Origin: Planctomycetota bacterium
GTDB lineage: Bacteria; Planctomycetota; Planctomycetia; Planctomycetales; Planctomycetaceae
DNA length: 64,000 nucleotides
NCBI GenBank assembly: GCA_003388505.1
Contig: QQVO01000015.1
Coordinates: 62,001 to 126,000, forward strand
Direction: 5' to 3'
Within the stretch, counting starts at the first letter, position 1, and every line of letters begins with the position of its first letter. Under the pieces are notes generated by a model. It saw nothing but the letters and a program-made list of their open reading frames with translations. It had not been told where the DNA came from and searched no databases. The translations under genes and the position numbers were made by a program. Positions 44,214 through 52,960 of the stretch are shown piece by piece.

Positions 44214-45455
44214 GTGAACAAACGCAACATTCAGGACGTCGACGTCGATGGAAAAACCGTCCTCATGCGGGTCGATTTCAACGTTCCCCAGGACTCCGAC
44301 GGGACAATCACAGACCCCCGCCGCATCGAGGCCGCCCTCCCCTCCATCCGCTCCGTCGTCGACCGCGGCGGCAAGTTGATCCTGATGAGTCACCTCGGCC
44401 GGCCTGAAGGCGCGCCCCATCCGAAATTCTCGCTCCGCCCCTGTGCGGAAAAACTCCAGGAACTGCTCGGCCGGCCCGTCGCCTTCGCCGGCGACACCGT
44501 CGGCGATGAGGCGCAACAGGCCGCCGCCCGACTCACACCCGGAGACGTTCTGCTCCTCGAAAACGTCCGCTTCCATCCGGAGGAGGAGATCAAGGACAAG
44601 AAGGCGACGCCCGAAGAAAAAAACGCGAAGGAGAGCTTCGCCCGCAAGCTGGCCGATCTGGCCGACGTTTACTGCAACGACGCTTTCGGCACCTGCCACC
44701 GCGACAACGCCTCGATGCTCACCGTCCCGCAGCAGATGGGAGACAAACCAAAGGTCGTCGGTTTCCTGGTCGAAAAGGAGATTCAATACCTCTCCGGCGT
44801 CATCTCGAAACCGGAGCGCCCCTTCGTCGCGATCATCGGCGGGGCCAAAGTCTCCAGCAAGATCGACGTCATCCGCAAGCTGCTCGGCCTGTGCGACCAC
44901 GTCCTGATCGGTGGAGCAATGGCTTACACGTTCTCGCTCGCAAAGGGAGGCAGCGTCGGAAAAAGCCTGGTCGAGTCAGACAAGGTCGATCTCGCCAATG
45001 AACTGATGCAAACCGGGAAAGACAAACTCGTCCTGCCGGTCGATACTCACTGCGCCGACGTCGACTGGGACGAAGGCTTCAAACGCATCGTCAATACACG
45101 CCAAGCGCAAACCGTTCCCGCCGGAGAAATCCCCGAAGGCTTCGAAGGTCTCGACATCGGCCCCCGGACTGCCGAGCGCTATTCAGAGATCGTCGGCGCG
45201 GCGAAAACAGTCGTCTGGAACGGACCGATGGGTGTCTTCGAATGCTCCCCCTTCGATGAAGGCACCAAGGCCGTCGCTCAGGCCATCGCCGATTCCGACG
45301 CCACCAGCATCATCGGGGGAGGCGACAGCGCGGCTGCAATCGAGCAGCTCGGATTCGCAGACCGCGTCACCCACGTCAGCACCGGCGGCGGCGCCAGCCT
45401 CGAAATGCTCGAAGGAAAACAGTTCGCCGCCGTCGACATCCTCGACGACGCATAA
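44214..45455 (+). CDS. pgk: Phosphoglycerate kinase
   Basis: GTG 44214 is chosen because AGGG lies about seven bases before it and the 413-aa product then has the normal family length and start ([25 protein letters not shown]). Other hallmarks are [50 protein letters not shown] and GGGDSAAA (nucleotide site). It makes ATP from 1,3-bisphosphoglycerate in glycolysis. Single gene here; repeat D follows the stop. Confidence 0.97.
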   Translation: MNKRNIQDVDVDGKTVLMRVDFNVPQDSDGTITDPRRIEAALPSIRSVVDRGGKLILMSHLGRPEGAPHPKFSLRPCAEKLQELLGRPVAFAGDTVGDEAQQAAARLTPGDVLLLENVRFHPEEEIKDKKATPEEKNAKESFARKLADLADVYCNDAFGTCHRDNASMLTVPQQMGDKPKVVGFLVEKEIQYLSGVISKPERPFVAIIGGAKVSSKIDVIRKLLGLCDHVLIGGAMAYTFSLAKGGSVGKSLVESDKVDLANELMQTGKDKLVLPVDTHCADVDWDEGFKRIVNTRQAQTVPAGEIPEGFEGLDIGPRTAERYSEIVGAAKTVVWNGPMGVFECSPFDEGTKAVAQAIADSDATSIIGGGDSAAAIEQLGFADRVTHVSTGGGASLEMLEGKQFAAVDILDDA

Positions 45456-45460
45456 CAACC

Positions 45461-45490
45461 GGCGAGCCGGAAGGCGTCAGCCTCCGGATA
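45461..45490. repeat. Palindromic repeat D, copy 4
   Basis: GGCGAGCCGGAAGGCGTCAG with CCTCCGGAT, a few bases after the pgk stop codon. Confidence 0.7.
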
Positions 45491-45659
45491 AGTCCGAATC
45501 GTGCGCAGGCCACAACCGCGACGAATAGAACGCGGAAGGGCATGGATGCAGTTCACCGCGAAGCCGCGGTGATCGGCCTGACCCGCTGAAATCCGCGGTC
45601 CATTCGAACCGGGATACGCAAAATCGAGCGAACTCGTGCGGGTCGCGACAGGCTGCCTG

Positions 45660-48383
45660 TCAGGCGGACTCGTGCGCGGGCACCGGCGGCGAGGCCGTTG
45701 TGTCTGTCTGCGTGGTCTCGCTGCTCTGCTTCTCCCGCAGCACCGCTCGCTCGATCAGCGCCCCCATCGGCCCCGCCAGCAGCGCCGGCGTGATGACGAC
45801 GTCGGCGATCAACGCCGCTCCCACCGCGGCCGACATCACCCACCCGAAACGGCCGATCAGCAACAGATCGCAGAACATCAGCATCAGCATCGCCAGCCCG
45901 ATGGCGCAACTCGTCTGAAACAGCGCCGGTCCGCAATGCGCCAGCGCCTTGCCGATCGCCTCCCGCCGCGAGAGTCCGTCCGCAACTCCTTCACGGAACC
46001 ATGTCAGCAGGTGCACCGTCCCGTCGATCGCGATTCCCAAAGCCACCGACGCCGTAATCATCGTCCCGATGTCCACCGGAACCCCCGCCAACGAGATCGC
46101 GCCGAACACTACCACGCTCGGCCAGGTGTTCGGGATCATCGACAGCAACCCCGACGGCACGCTTCGCAGCAACACGATCATCGTGATCGCAATCACGATA
46201 AACGCCAGACCGAAACTCATCACCAGGCTCTCGATCACCGCCTGCTGCGTCCGCAAGAAAAGCGGCACCATCCCGGTCACAACGTGCTCCACACCGGCCT
46301 CCTCCTCCAGCACGCCCTGTACACGGCTCTGCAACTCGGAGACGACGTCCCCGTAGTTCAGGTCCGACATCATTTCGGTCTGCGCCCGAATCCGCCAGAT
46401 TTCGTTCCCCTCCGAAATCTGAACCGGCCGGCCGTTCCGCACAAACTCCAGCGGACTCCCTTCCCGCACATGCGTGATCAGATGACTCGCCGACTCCTCT
46501 TCGTCGCCGAACACCGCTCCCTCCATCCGCTGGGCGTTCTTTCCATATCGGACTCTTGCGAACGTTGAAGCTCCTTCGCCCGGCGGCTCCGAAACCGGAC
46601 GCAAATCAGCCAGCGACAACGTCCCGCTGACTCCGCGTGCGCCCCGGATCTCCTCTTCAACCGCCCGCACCAGTTCCATCCGCTCCAGGATGTTTCGCTC
46701 GTCTCGCGCCGCATCGTCGAACGAGACGACCGTGTCGATCGTCACGACGCCCGCCAGCGACTCCTCGATCGCGTTGTAATCCTGCACGATCCGCTTGTCT
46801 TCCGGAAAATACCGGATGACTTTCGTCTCCGTCCGAAACCACTGCAATCCGTAGATTCCCAGCCCGAACACTGCCAGAGAAAGCACGCTGCAAACCACAT
46901 GACGTCCCGCCACCCAACGCCCGAACCGTTCCCAGCCGCTTGTATCCATTGCCTCGAACCGTTTCGGCAAACCGCCCATCACGGCCAGAATCGACGGAAA
47001 GCCGTACAAGATCATCCCCAGCGACAGCACCACGCCCAGCGCGGAGTACAACCCGAAATCCCGCACCGGGATCAGCCCGCTCACCGTCAGCGACGCCATC
47101 CCCACCGCCGTCGTGAAACTCGCCATCGCGCATGGCTTCCAGGCCACGTTGACGGCTCTTGCAATCGGATTCTTTGCATCCGTCTCCGATGCATGCCGCC
47201 AGTAGTTCGCAACGTGAATCGCTCCCGAGGCCGTCAGCACGAGCAACAGGTTCGGCATGACCGAGAGCACGATGTTCAGTTCCGGCCCCGACCCGATCAC
47301 CGGACCCAGTATCGGCACGAGCACCACGCACAACATCGCCGAGTAAATTGAAACCAGCAGCACCAGGCTCGCCAGCCGCAGACTCTTCAGCAGCACGAAT
47401 GCCACCGCCATCCCCACCAGCCCCGACATCAGGAACGGCGACCGTTTCCAGATCATCCAGGCGGGAACGTCTCGATTCCAGATCGACTTCGTCGACTCCT
47501 CGTCGAGCTGCCACTGCCCGACCGGCGTCCCCGCCATGTGGAACGCCTCCTCGTCGATCCCCACCTCGACAGCCGCGTCCCTCACCGCCGGCAGAATCTC
47601 TTCCAGAGCCTCCGAGTCACCCACGTCCAACCGAACAAATAGCGCCACCGGGGCGCCCGGTGCGAAAAAGCAGGCCTCCACCAACCGCTCGCCCTCGAAT
47701 TCCAGATCGAGCGCGAACTGCCGCAGTTCGTCCACGCCCGGTGCGCGGGGATGAATCCCGGTCCAGTGCACTTGAAAATCGTGTTCCGGAACGGGCGCCG
47801 CCGGATGTTCTGAGCCCGTCTGCGGCGCCGGCGTCTCGACGGGCGGCAGAATTTCGGCGTCGACCTTCAGTTCCCGTGCAGCGAACGAACGAAGCTCGCC
47901 GGCAACCGCATCCTGCCGCAACCGCCCGGCCTCCGTCAGCCTTACTTTGAGGTCGCCCGAACCGATCAGCACGCCCTGCAACCGCGACACCGCTTCCGCG
48001 CGCGGCACTCCGGCGTCCTCCATCCGTTCGATCAGATCGAGCGGCGAACTGACGCCTTCAATCCCTTCCAGACCGCCGACGCGGTTTCCTTCCTCGTCGG
48101 TCGACCCCTCCAGGCGTTCGATGAGACGCCCGATGCGCGGATCGTCGAGCGAACTGTCATCCCACGAAATCAGGAAGGTCGGTTGCCGCTGAAAGTGTTC
48201 GTCATGCCACGTCAGGATCTGAGCGTCCTGATCCCCGTGCGGCAGCCAGTCCTTGACGTTATTATTGAAATGGACGCCCCTGAGTTGATAGCCGATCAGC
48301 GGCAGCAGAAACACAAGCGCGCCAAGGACGTACACGGCCATGCCGTTGCCCCAGCGGTCCCGCTTTTCGAAAAAACTCGGCAT
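45660..48383 (-). CDS. RND/MMPL-family transporter
   Basis: A 907-aa membrane protein with the RND duplication: an N-terminal helix, a large extracytoplasmic loop (about 37-330), five helices with a sterol-sensing-like segment (LSVMPNLLLVLTASGAIHVANYW), then helix 7, a second loop (about 560-690), and five more helices (DIGTMITASVALGIAIDGTVHLL). This architecture fits MMPL transporters that move lipids or hydrophobic compounds. No membrane-fusion or outer-membrane partner is adjacent. A second, shorter relative lies at 52961-55279. Confidence 0.9.
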   Translation of the reverse strand: MPSFFEKRDRWGNGMAVYVLGALVFLLPLIGYQLRGVHFNNNVKDWLPHGDQDAQILTWHDEHFQRQPTFLISWDDSSLDDPRIGRLIERLEGSTDEEGNRVGGLEGIEGVSSPLDLIERMEDAGVPRAEAVSRLQGVLIGSGDLKVRLTEAGRLRQDAVAGELRSFAARELKVDAEILPPVETPAPQTGSEHPAAPVPEHDFQVHWTGIHPRAPGVDELRQFALDLEFEGERLVEACFFAPGAPVALFVRLDVGDSEALEEILPAVRDAAVEVGIDEEAFHMAGTPVGQWQLDEESTKSIWNRDVPAWMIWKRSPFLMSGLVGMAVAFVLLKSLRLASLVLLVSIYSAMLCVVLVPILGPVIGSGPELNIVLSVMPNLLLVLTASGAIHVANYWRHASETDAKNPIARAVNVAWKPCAMASFTTAVGMASLTVSGLIPVRDFGLYSALGVVLSLGMILYGFPSILAVMGGLPKRFEAMDTSGWERFGRWVAGRHVVCSVLSLAVFGLGIYGLQWFRTETKVIRYFPEDKRIVQDYNAIEESLAGVVTIDTVVSFDDAARDERNILERMELVRAVEEEIRGARGVSGTLSLADLRPVSEPPGEGASTFARVRYGKNAQRMEGAVFGDEEESASHLITHVREGSPLEFVRNGRPVQISEGNEIWRIRAQTEMMSDLNYGDVVSELQSRVQGVLEEEAGVEHVVTGMVPLFLRTQQAVIESLVMSFGLAFIVIAITMIVLLRSVPSGLLSMIPNTWPSVVVFGAISLAGVPVDIGTMITASVALGIAIDGTVHLLTWFREGVADGLSRREAIGKALAHCGPALFQTSCAIGLAMLMLMFCDLLLIGRFGWVMSAAVGAALIADVVITPALLAGPMGALIERAVLREKQSSETTQTDTTASPPVPAHESA

Positions 48384-48707
48384 GACTGTTCCCGCCTCAG
48401 TGCATCAGAATAAGCAATCACCGTCACACCGCATAGTGGCTCACAGACCGCGTCGCGCTATGATGCACTGAGAGACCTCTTCCGTCACGCAAGAACCTTT
48501 TACTCGTCGCAGATTGCCGTACTTACCAGATTGAGAGTCCTGCCGGCGCCACAACTGCGCATACGCTACGCCGCTGACGGGCGGCGACCCGGCAACGACC
48601 CACTGGTTGACCGCCCCGCGCGGCCGCACACATAATGGGCCAAACGACAATGCCCACCGACTCACGGGGACTCCCCGAACCCGGTGGTCAACGAAAGCCA
48701 TCCCTTG
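48384..48707. other. Gap before trpB
   Basis: 324 bases divergent between the RND gene and trpB. No repeat-family copy, leader peptide with clustered Trp codons, or attenuator-like hairpin with T-run is visible. Confidence 0.4.
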
Positions 48708-49919
48708 ATGAATACTGCACTTGCAACAACCAGCGTTCCCGACAGCCAGGGACGTTTCGGCGAATTCGGCCGCCGATTCGTCCCTGAGACGCTCATGCAG
48801 GCTCTCGAAGAGCTGACCGCAGAATACACCAAGGCCCGGCAGAACCCCGATTTCCAGGCCCGCTTCGACCATCTGTTGAGAACGTTCGTCGGGCGGCCGA
48901 ACCCTCTCTATTTTGCGGAACGGCTGACCGAACACTGCGGGGGCGCCCGCATTTATCTCAAGCGTGAGGATCTCAATCACACCGGCGCGCACAAGATCAA
49001 CAACACCATCGGCCAGGCGCTCCTCACCCTGCAGATGGGCAAACAGCGGGTCATCGCCGAAACCGGCGCGGGACAGCACGGCGTCGCCACCGCGACCGCC
49101 TGCGCGCGGTTCGGCCTCAAATGCGTCGTCTACATGGGAGAGGAGGACATTCGACGGCAGGCGCTCAACGTCTTCAACATGAAAACGATGGGAGCCGAAG
49201 TCCGCCCGGTCACCTCCGGTTCCCGCACGCTCCGGGACGCCATCAACGAAGCGATGCGCGACTGGATGGCCAGTGTCGCAACGACGCACTACATCATCGG
49301 CTCGGTCGTCGGACCGCACCCCTTTCCGATGATCGTCCGCGACTTCCAGTCCGTCATCGGCCGCGAAACACGACAGCAGTGCCTCGACGAACTCGGCAGG
49401 CTTCCCGATGAAGTCATCGCCTGTGTCGGCGGCGGATCGAATTCCGCCGGTATGTTTCACCCCTTCGTCGAGGATGAATCAGTCGCTCTCACCGGTGTCG
49501 AAGCCGGCGGTCGCGGACCTCAGCCCGGCGACCACGCCAGCACGCTCAGCTACGGCAACAAGGGCGTGTTGCACGGCAGCTACAGCTACGTCCTGCAGGA
49601 TGACGACGGGCAGACGCTCGACGTCCATTCCATCTCCGCCGGTCTCGATTACCCCGGCGTCGGACCTGAACACAGCTTCTGGAAAGACGCCGGACGCGTC
49701 ACCTACACCAGCATCCGCGACGATGAGGCGCTGGAGACGTTCAAACTCGTTGCCCGCTGCGAAGGAATCCTCCCCGCCATCGAAAGCTCCCACGCCCTCG
49801 CCCAAGCCCTTAAAGTCGCGCGACAGCGAAGCAGCGAAGACGCGATTGTCGTCTGCCTCTCCGGCCGGGGCGACAAAGACGTCAACGAAGTCGCCCGCCT
49901 CACGGGCGAGAAGATATAA
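48708..49919 (+). CDS. trpB: Tryptophan synthase beta chain
   Basis: ATG 48708 is preferred; a GTG at 48684 would add eight residues. The 403-aa product has the PLP lysine K96 in HTGAHKINN, the phosphate-binding [10 protein letters not shown] and the C-terminal SGRGDKD. With TrpA it condenses indole and serine to tryptophan. trpA lies 898 bp downstream, separated by two small genes, whereas trpB and trpA are usually adjacent or overlapping. Confidence 0.97.
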   Translation: MNTALATTSVPDSQGRFGEFGRRFVPETLMQALEELTAEYTKARQNPDFQARFDHLLRTFVGRPNPLYFAERLTEHCGGARIYLKREDLNHTGAHKINNTIGQALLTLQMGKQRVIAETGAGQHGVATATACARFGLKCVVYMGEEDIRRQALNVFNMKTMGAEVRPVTSGSRTLRDAINEAMRDWMASVATTHYIIGSVVGPHPFPMIVRDFQSVIGRETRQQCLDELGRLPDEVIACVGGGSNSAGMFHPFVEDESVALTGVEAGGRGPQPGDHASTLSYGNKGVLHGSYSYVLQDDDGQTLDVHSISAGLDYPGVGPEHSFWKDAGRVTYTSIRDDEALETFKLVARCEGILPAIESSHALAQALKVARQRSSEDAIVVCLSGRGDKDVNEVARLTGEKI

Positions 49920-49970
49920 TGCTTGTGGCGGCGCAGTCGACGACGGCCACCCGCTAGACGTTCAGTCAAG

Positions 49971-50000
49971 TGTTTAGCGGCGACCCCATGAGAAGCGCGA
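49971..50000. repeat. Dispersed repeat H, copy 3 (diverged)
   Basis: TGTTTAGCGGCGACCCCATG followed by AGAAGCGCG. It matches the other two copies over the first 17 bases with one change and lies at the left edge of the insertion between trpB and trpA. Confidence 0.5.
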
Positions 50001-50035
50001 ACAGGCCAGAAAACCTCACATTCGGAACGACGACC

Positions 50036-50305
50036 ATGACACTCGCCGAAGCATTGGAACAGGTCGATCTGGAACCGGGGCGCACGTATCAATGTCGCGT
50101 GCGGGGCATGACGGTGGAGCTGCGCGTGGCCCCCGCGCAAGAGAAGACGCTGCTGTCCAAGCCGCTCTGCGAAGAAGACATCATGCTCGACCCCTGGTGC
50201 GAACTGCCGCAGCCGAAATGGGGCACGACATTCAAAGCGAAGCCGGGCCCGCGCCTGATGCCGGATATCCCGGAGATCCCGCGCGACGATGAGGTGGCGG
50301 AATGA
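50036..50305 (+). CDS. Small protein of unknown function between trpB and trpA (89 aa)
   Basis: ATG 50036 gives MTLAEALEQVDLEPGRTYQCRVRGMTVELRV, a compact alpha/beta start; the longer frame from 49970 would include repeat H and was excluded. The rest is Pro-rich and acidic (LPQPKWGTTFKAKPGPRLMPDIPEIPRDDE). No signal peptide. It overlaps the next gene by the ATGA motif, so the two form a translationally coupled pair. I do not recognise it; size, order and coupling would also fit an antitoxin or small partner subunit. Confidence 0.75.
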   Translation: MTLAEALEQVDLEPGRTYQCRVRGMTVELRVAPAQEKTLLSKPLCEEDIMLDPWCELPQPKWGTTFKAKPGPRLMPDIPEIPRDDEVAE

Positions 50306-50805
50306 TCTTCGATCGTCCGGACTCGGGAGACTCGATCGATCAGGGAGACATTATACGCGATTGTACCGTCGTCCACGTTGTCTCACTCGATCCTCAGACG
50401 CCAGACGTTCCGGATGTTCAAAGCAGTCTGGAAAGGGTCGTCGTTCTGACGCAAACATGTGACCTGGCGCAGCGCAAAGTCACTCAGGTTGTTGTCGCCG
50501 TCGCGGTCGAAGCCGAAGAGATCGTGGCTCGCGGACAACTCAAGGCCTCCGACATCCGCGGTCCGGTGCGTGCCGGGCGCGTCTTCGGCTGGTACTTTCT
50601 GCCGGCGGATGACGCACTGGAAATCCCCGAGTTGATCGTCGACCTGCGGCAGCTTCACACCGTTCCGCTCGAACTCTTGGAGAACCTGTGCGGAACGGGG
50701 AAGCGCGACGGCCGGATTCGACCGCTGTTTCGCGAACATCTCGCCAAGCATTTCGCCGACACCTACAGCCGCATCGGGTTGCCGGAGCCGTACGCGACTG
50801 AGTAA
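50302..50805 (+). CDS. Protein of unknown function between trpB and trpA (167 aa)
   Basis: Starts inside the previous gene (ATGA overlap). The 167-aa product has the segment RVVVLTQTCDLAQRKVTQVVVA in its first half and ends PLFREHLAKHFADTYSRIGLPEPY. I recall this TQTCDL plus FREHLAKxFAxxxxRxGLP layout from uncharacterised bacterial proteins near accessory genes, with no known function. Cytoplasmic. trpA starts only 11 bases after its stop, so the pair is probably transcribed with the trp genes. Confidence 0.75.
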   Translation: MIFDRPDSGDSIDQGDIIRDCTVVHVVSLDPQTPDVPDVQSSLERVVVLTQTCDLAQRKVTQVVVAVAVEAEEIVARGQLKASDIRGPVRAGRVFGWYFLPADDALEIPELIVDLRQLHTVPLELLENLCGTGKRDGRIRPLFREHLAKHFADTYSRIGLPEPYATE

Positions 50806-50816
50806 ACGCCGTCAGT

Positions 50817-51638
50817 ATGTCCATGCCGAGCCAGATTGAAAACTGTTTCCGCGCGTTGGGGGAGTCGCAACGCACCGCCTTCATGCCGTTCATCACGGCC
50901 GGCGATCCCGACATGGGGATGACGCGGGCTCTCATCCGTGAACTCAGTGCAAGCGGCGTCGACCTGATCGAGGTCGGATTCCCCTACAGCGATCCCATCG
51001 CCGACGGACCGGTCATTCAGGCGTCCTACACCCGCGCGCTGGAAAAACAACTGCACGTGCGGGACATTTTCGCCGGCATCTCGGAACTGGACACCCAATC
51101 GCTCCCTCCTCTGGTCGCGATGGTCTCCTACGCCATCATTTTTCGCATCGGCGCTGAAGCGTTTCTCTCCCAGGCGGCCCAGGCCGGCTTCTCCGGGATG
51201 ATCGTTCCCGATCTCCCCGGCGACGAAGCGGCCGACTTCTTCCAGTTGGTCCGTGCCGAGAATCTCGACCTGGTCCAACTCGTCGCCCCCACGACGCCTC
51301 GCGAGCGCGTGCGCGAAATCCTCAAGTCCTGCTCCGGCTTCGTCTACTGCATCGCCGTCTCCGGCACCACCGGCGTTCGCGAAGAGATTGCCGAAGAACT
51401 CCTCGCCCAACTCCGCTGGCTGCGTGAGGAGACAGACCTGCCGCTCTGCGTCGGCTTCGGCATCTCCCGGCCCGAGCACATCGATCCCCTTCGCGGCCTC
51501 GCCGACGGCGCAATCGTCGGTTCCGGCATCGTCCGCCACCTCGAGTCACTCGCCGACGGCGACGCCGACCGCGAGACCGTCGTCAAACTCATCGGCAATT
51601 TCGCCGCCCGGATGTCCGCCGCCTGTCACAGAGAATAG
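50817..51638 (+). CDS. trpA: Tryptophan synthase alpha chain
   Basis: A 273-aa TIM barrel with the catalytic Glu in LIEVGFPYSDPIADGPVIQ, which also holds the catalytic Asp, and the phosphate site VGFGISRPEHI...GAIVGSGIV. It splits indole-3-glycerol phosphate and passes indole to TrpB. Normal family length. It follows the 167-aa gene at 11 bp. Confidence 0.97.
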   Translation: MSMPSQIENCFRALGESQRTAFMPFITAGDPDMGMTRALIRELSASGVDLIEVGFPYSDPIADGPVIQASYTRALEKQLHVRDIFAGISELDTQSLPPLVAMVSYAIIFRIGAEAFLSQAAQAGFSGMIVPDLPGDEAADFFQLVRAENLDLVQLVAPTTPRERVREILKSCSGFVYCIAVSGTTGVREEIAEELLAQLRWLREETDLPLCVGFGISRPEHIDPLRGLADGAIVGSGIVRHLESLADGDADRETVVKLIGNFAARMSAACHRE

Positions 51639-51682
51639 CGTCTGCCAGGCCTGCTGATTGCAATCGGCGGGACCTCCAGCCC

Positions 51683-52705
51683 TCATTCATCCCCCGCCAG
51701 CGTGACCCCGAATCCCAACTCCTCCGGCACCTCGATCAGCCCCTCCCTGATCGCCGGTTGCCCCCGCACCCACGACATCCACGGACGCCCCGACTCCGCC
51801 AGCGGCCGTGAATCGAGCGCCGCAATCGCATGCAACCCCCACACTTCCGAGCCCCGGTGCGGAACCACCCGCAACCCGGCCTCCGCCGCCATTTGATAGA
51901 TCTTCACCAGTTCCGTCAGCCCGCCGCACCAGCAGACGTCCGGCTGCAGCACCTGATGCAATCGCTCCTCGATTAACGGCGCGAAACCGATCGCCGTGAA
52001 TTCATGCTCGCCCCCCGCGATTGGAATCGGACATTCATCCCGCAGCCTTCGATACCCCTCCAGATCGTCCGCTGAGATCGGCTCCTCGATCCAGCCGATC
52101 CGCAGACCCTCGATCTGCCGCGCGATCTCCAGCGTCGTGTCGACGTCCCACTCCATCCAGGCGTCGATCATCAGTTCGCGATCCGGGCCAAGCGCTTCAC
52201 GCGCCGCCGCCACGCGCGTCACCACCTGGTCCACCGGTTGCGACCGATCCTCCAGACGAACATGCAGCTTTACGGCCTGCCCCCCGGTCAGAGTCTCCGC
52301 GTCGACGACGTTCCACAACGTCGTGTAGGTCGGCAGAGTCCGCCCCGTGCCGCCTCCCAGCAACTCCGCCACACTCTGGTTTGCCCGCTTCGCTCTCAAA
52401 TCCCACAGCGCCAGGTCCACACCGCTCAGCGCCATCACCGCGATCCCCTTCCGCCCGAACGGCAGCGTCGCCCCGTACATTTCCTCCCACATGGATTCCA
52501 GCGGCTCCGCATCCCGGCCGATCAGCATCGGCCCCAGAACCGCATCGATCACATGCATCCCCGCCGCACCGCCCCCACCGACGCCGTAACCGACCACCCC
52601 CTCCGCCGTCTCCACCGCAACCGCAATCTGCCCGAGACTCGTCCGCCAGTCCGGCGGCGAGTTCGCATCCACCGGCTGCCACGTTCGCACGTTGGTGATG
52701 ACCAA
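51683..52705 (-). CDS. Enolase-superfamily acid-sugar dehydratase (rhamnonate dehydratase-like)
   Basis: A 340-aa protein of the mandelate racemase/muconate lactonising group. Metal ligands are in LMIDAWMEWD (Asp), GWIEEPIS (Glu) and AGGEHEFT (Glu). LQPDVCWCGGLTELVKI and VVPHRGSEVWGLHA closely follow the L-rhamnonate dehydratase pattern, where His and the preceding Asp act as base. The N-terminal capping domain is shortened. It probably dehydrates a sugar acid in a carbohydrate breakdown route; no other genes of such a route are adjacent. Confidence 0.85.
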   Translation of the reverse strand: MVITNVRTWQPVDANSPPDWRTSLGQIAVAVETAEGVVGYGVGGGGAAGMHVIDAVLGPMLIGRDAEPLESMWEEMYGATLPFGRKGIAVMALSGVDLALWDLRAKRANQSVAELLGGGTGRTLPTYTTLWNVVDAETLTGGQAVKLHVRLEDRSQPVDQVVTRVAAAREALGPDRELMIDAWMEWDVDTTLEIARQIEGLRIGWIEEPISADDLEGYRRLRDECPIPIAGGEHEFTAIGFAPLIEERLHQVLQPDVCWCGGLTELVKIYQMAAEAGLRVVPHRGSEVWGLHAIAALDSRPLAESGRPWMSWVRGQPAIREGLIEVPEELGFGVTLAGDE

Positions 52706-52825
52706 TTCTTTCCCCCTTCTCGCGCTGGAAACACGTCAAGCGACGCGCCGGCCCCAAGTGTCGGCCCGCATCCTTGCCGATTCAAGCCGATGATTCAGTC
52801 CCTTGTCGCCGCTGCCGGCGTTCGC

Positions 52826-52930
52826 TAGAGCAAATTGCTCTACCATGTGTCCGCGTCTAGCGGTGTTTGGACTGTCGAGGACGAGAATCCGCGAGACAGA
52901 TCGCCGACACTGACTTGCAAAGCGCTATCA
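52826..52930. repeat. Dispersed repeat C, copy 1 (105 bp)
   Basis: Starts with the palindrome TAGAGCAAATTGCTCTA and ends near TTGCAAAGCGCTAT. It is about 85-90 percent similar by eye to 63781-63885, of the same length. Copy 2 ends in TTTGCAAATCGCTCTAA, an imperfect inverse of its start, so the element has terminal inverted repeats. Confidence 0.75.
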
Positions 52931-52960
52931 CTATCGGGTTTTACCGAACCGCCACAGCGC

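Noticed and set aside
45455-45490. attC-like reading of CATAACAACC after pgk
   Set aside because: The CATAAC resemblance is the pgk stop followed by repeat D. No paired right arm or R' box exists, and pgk is a core gene.
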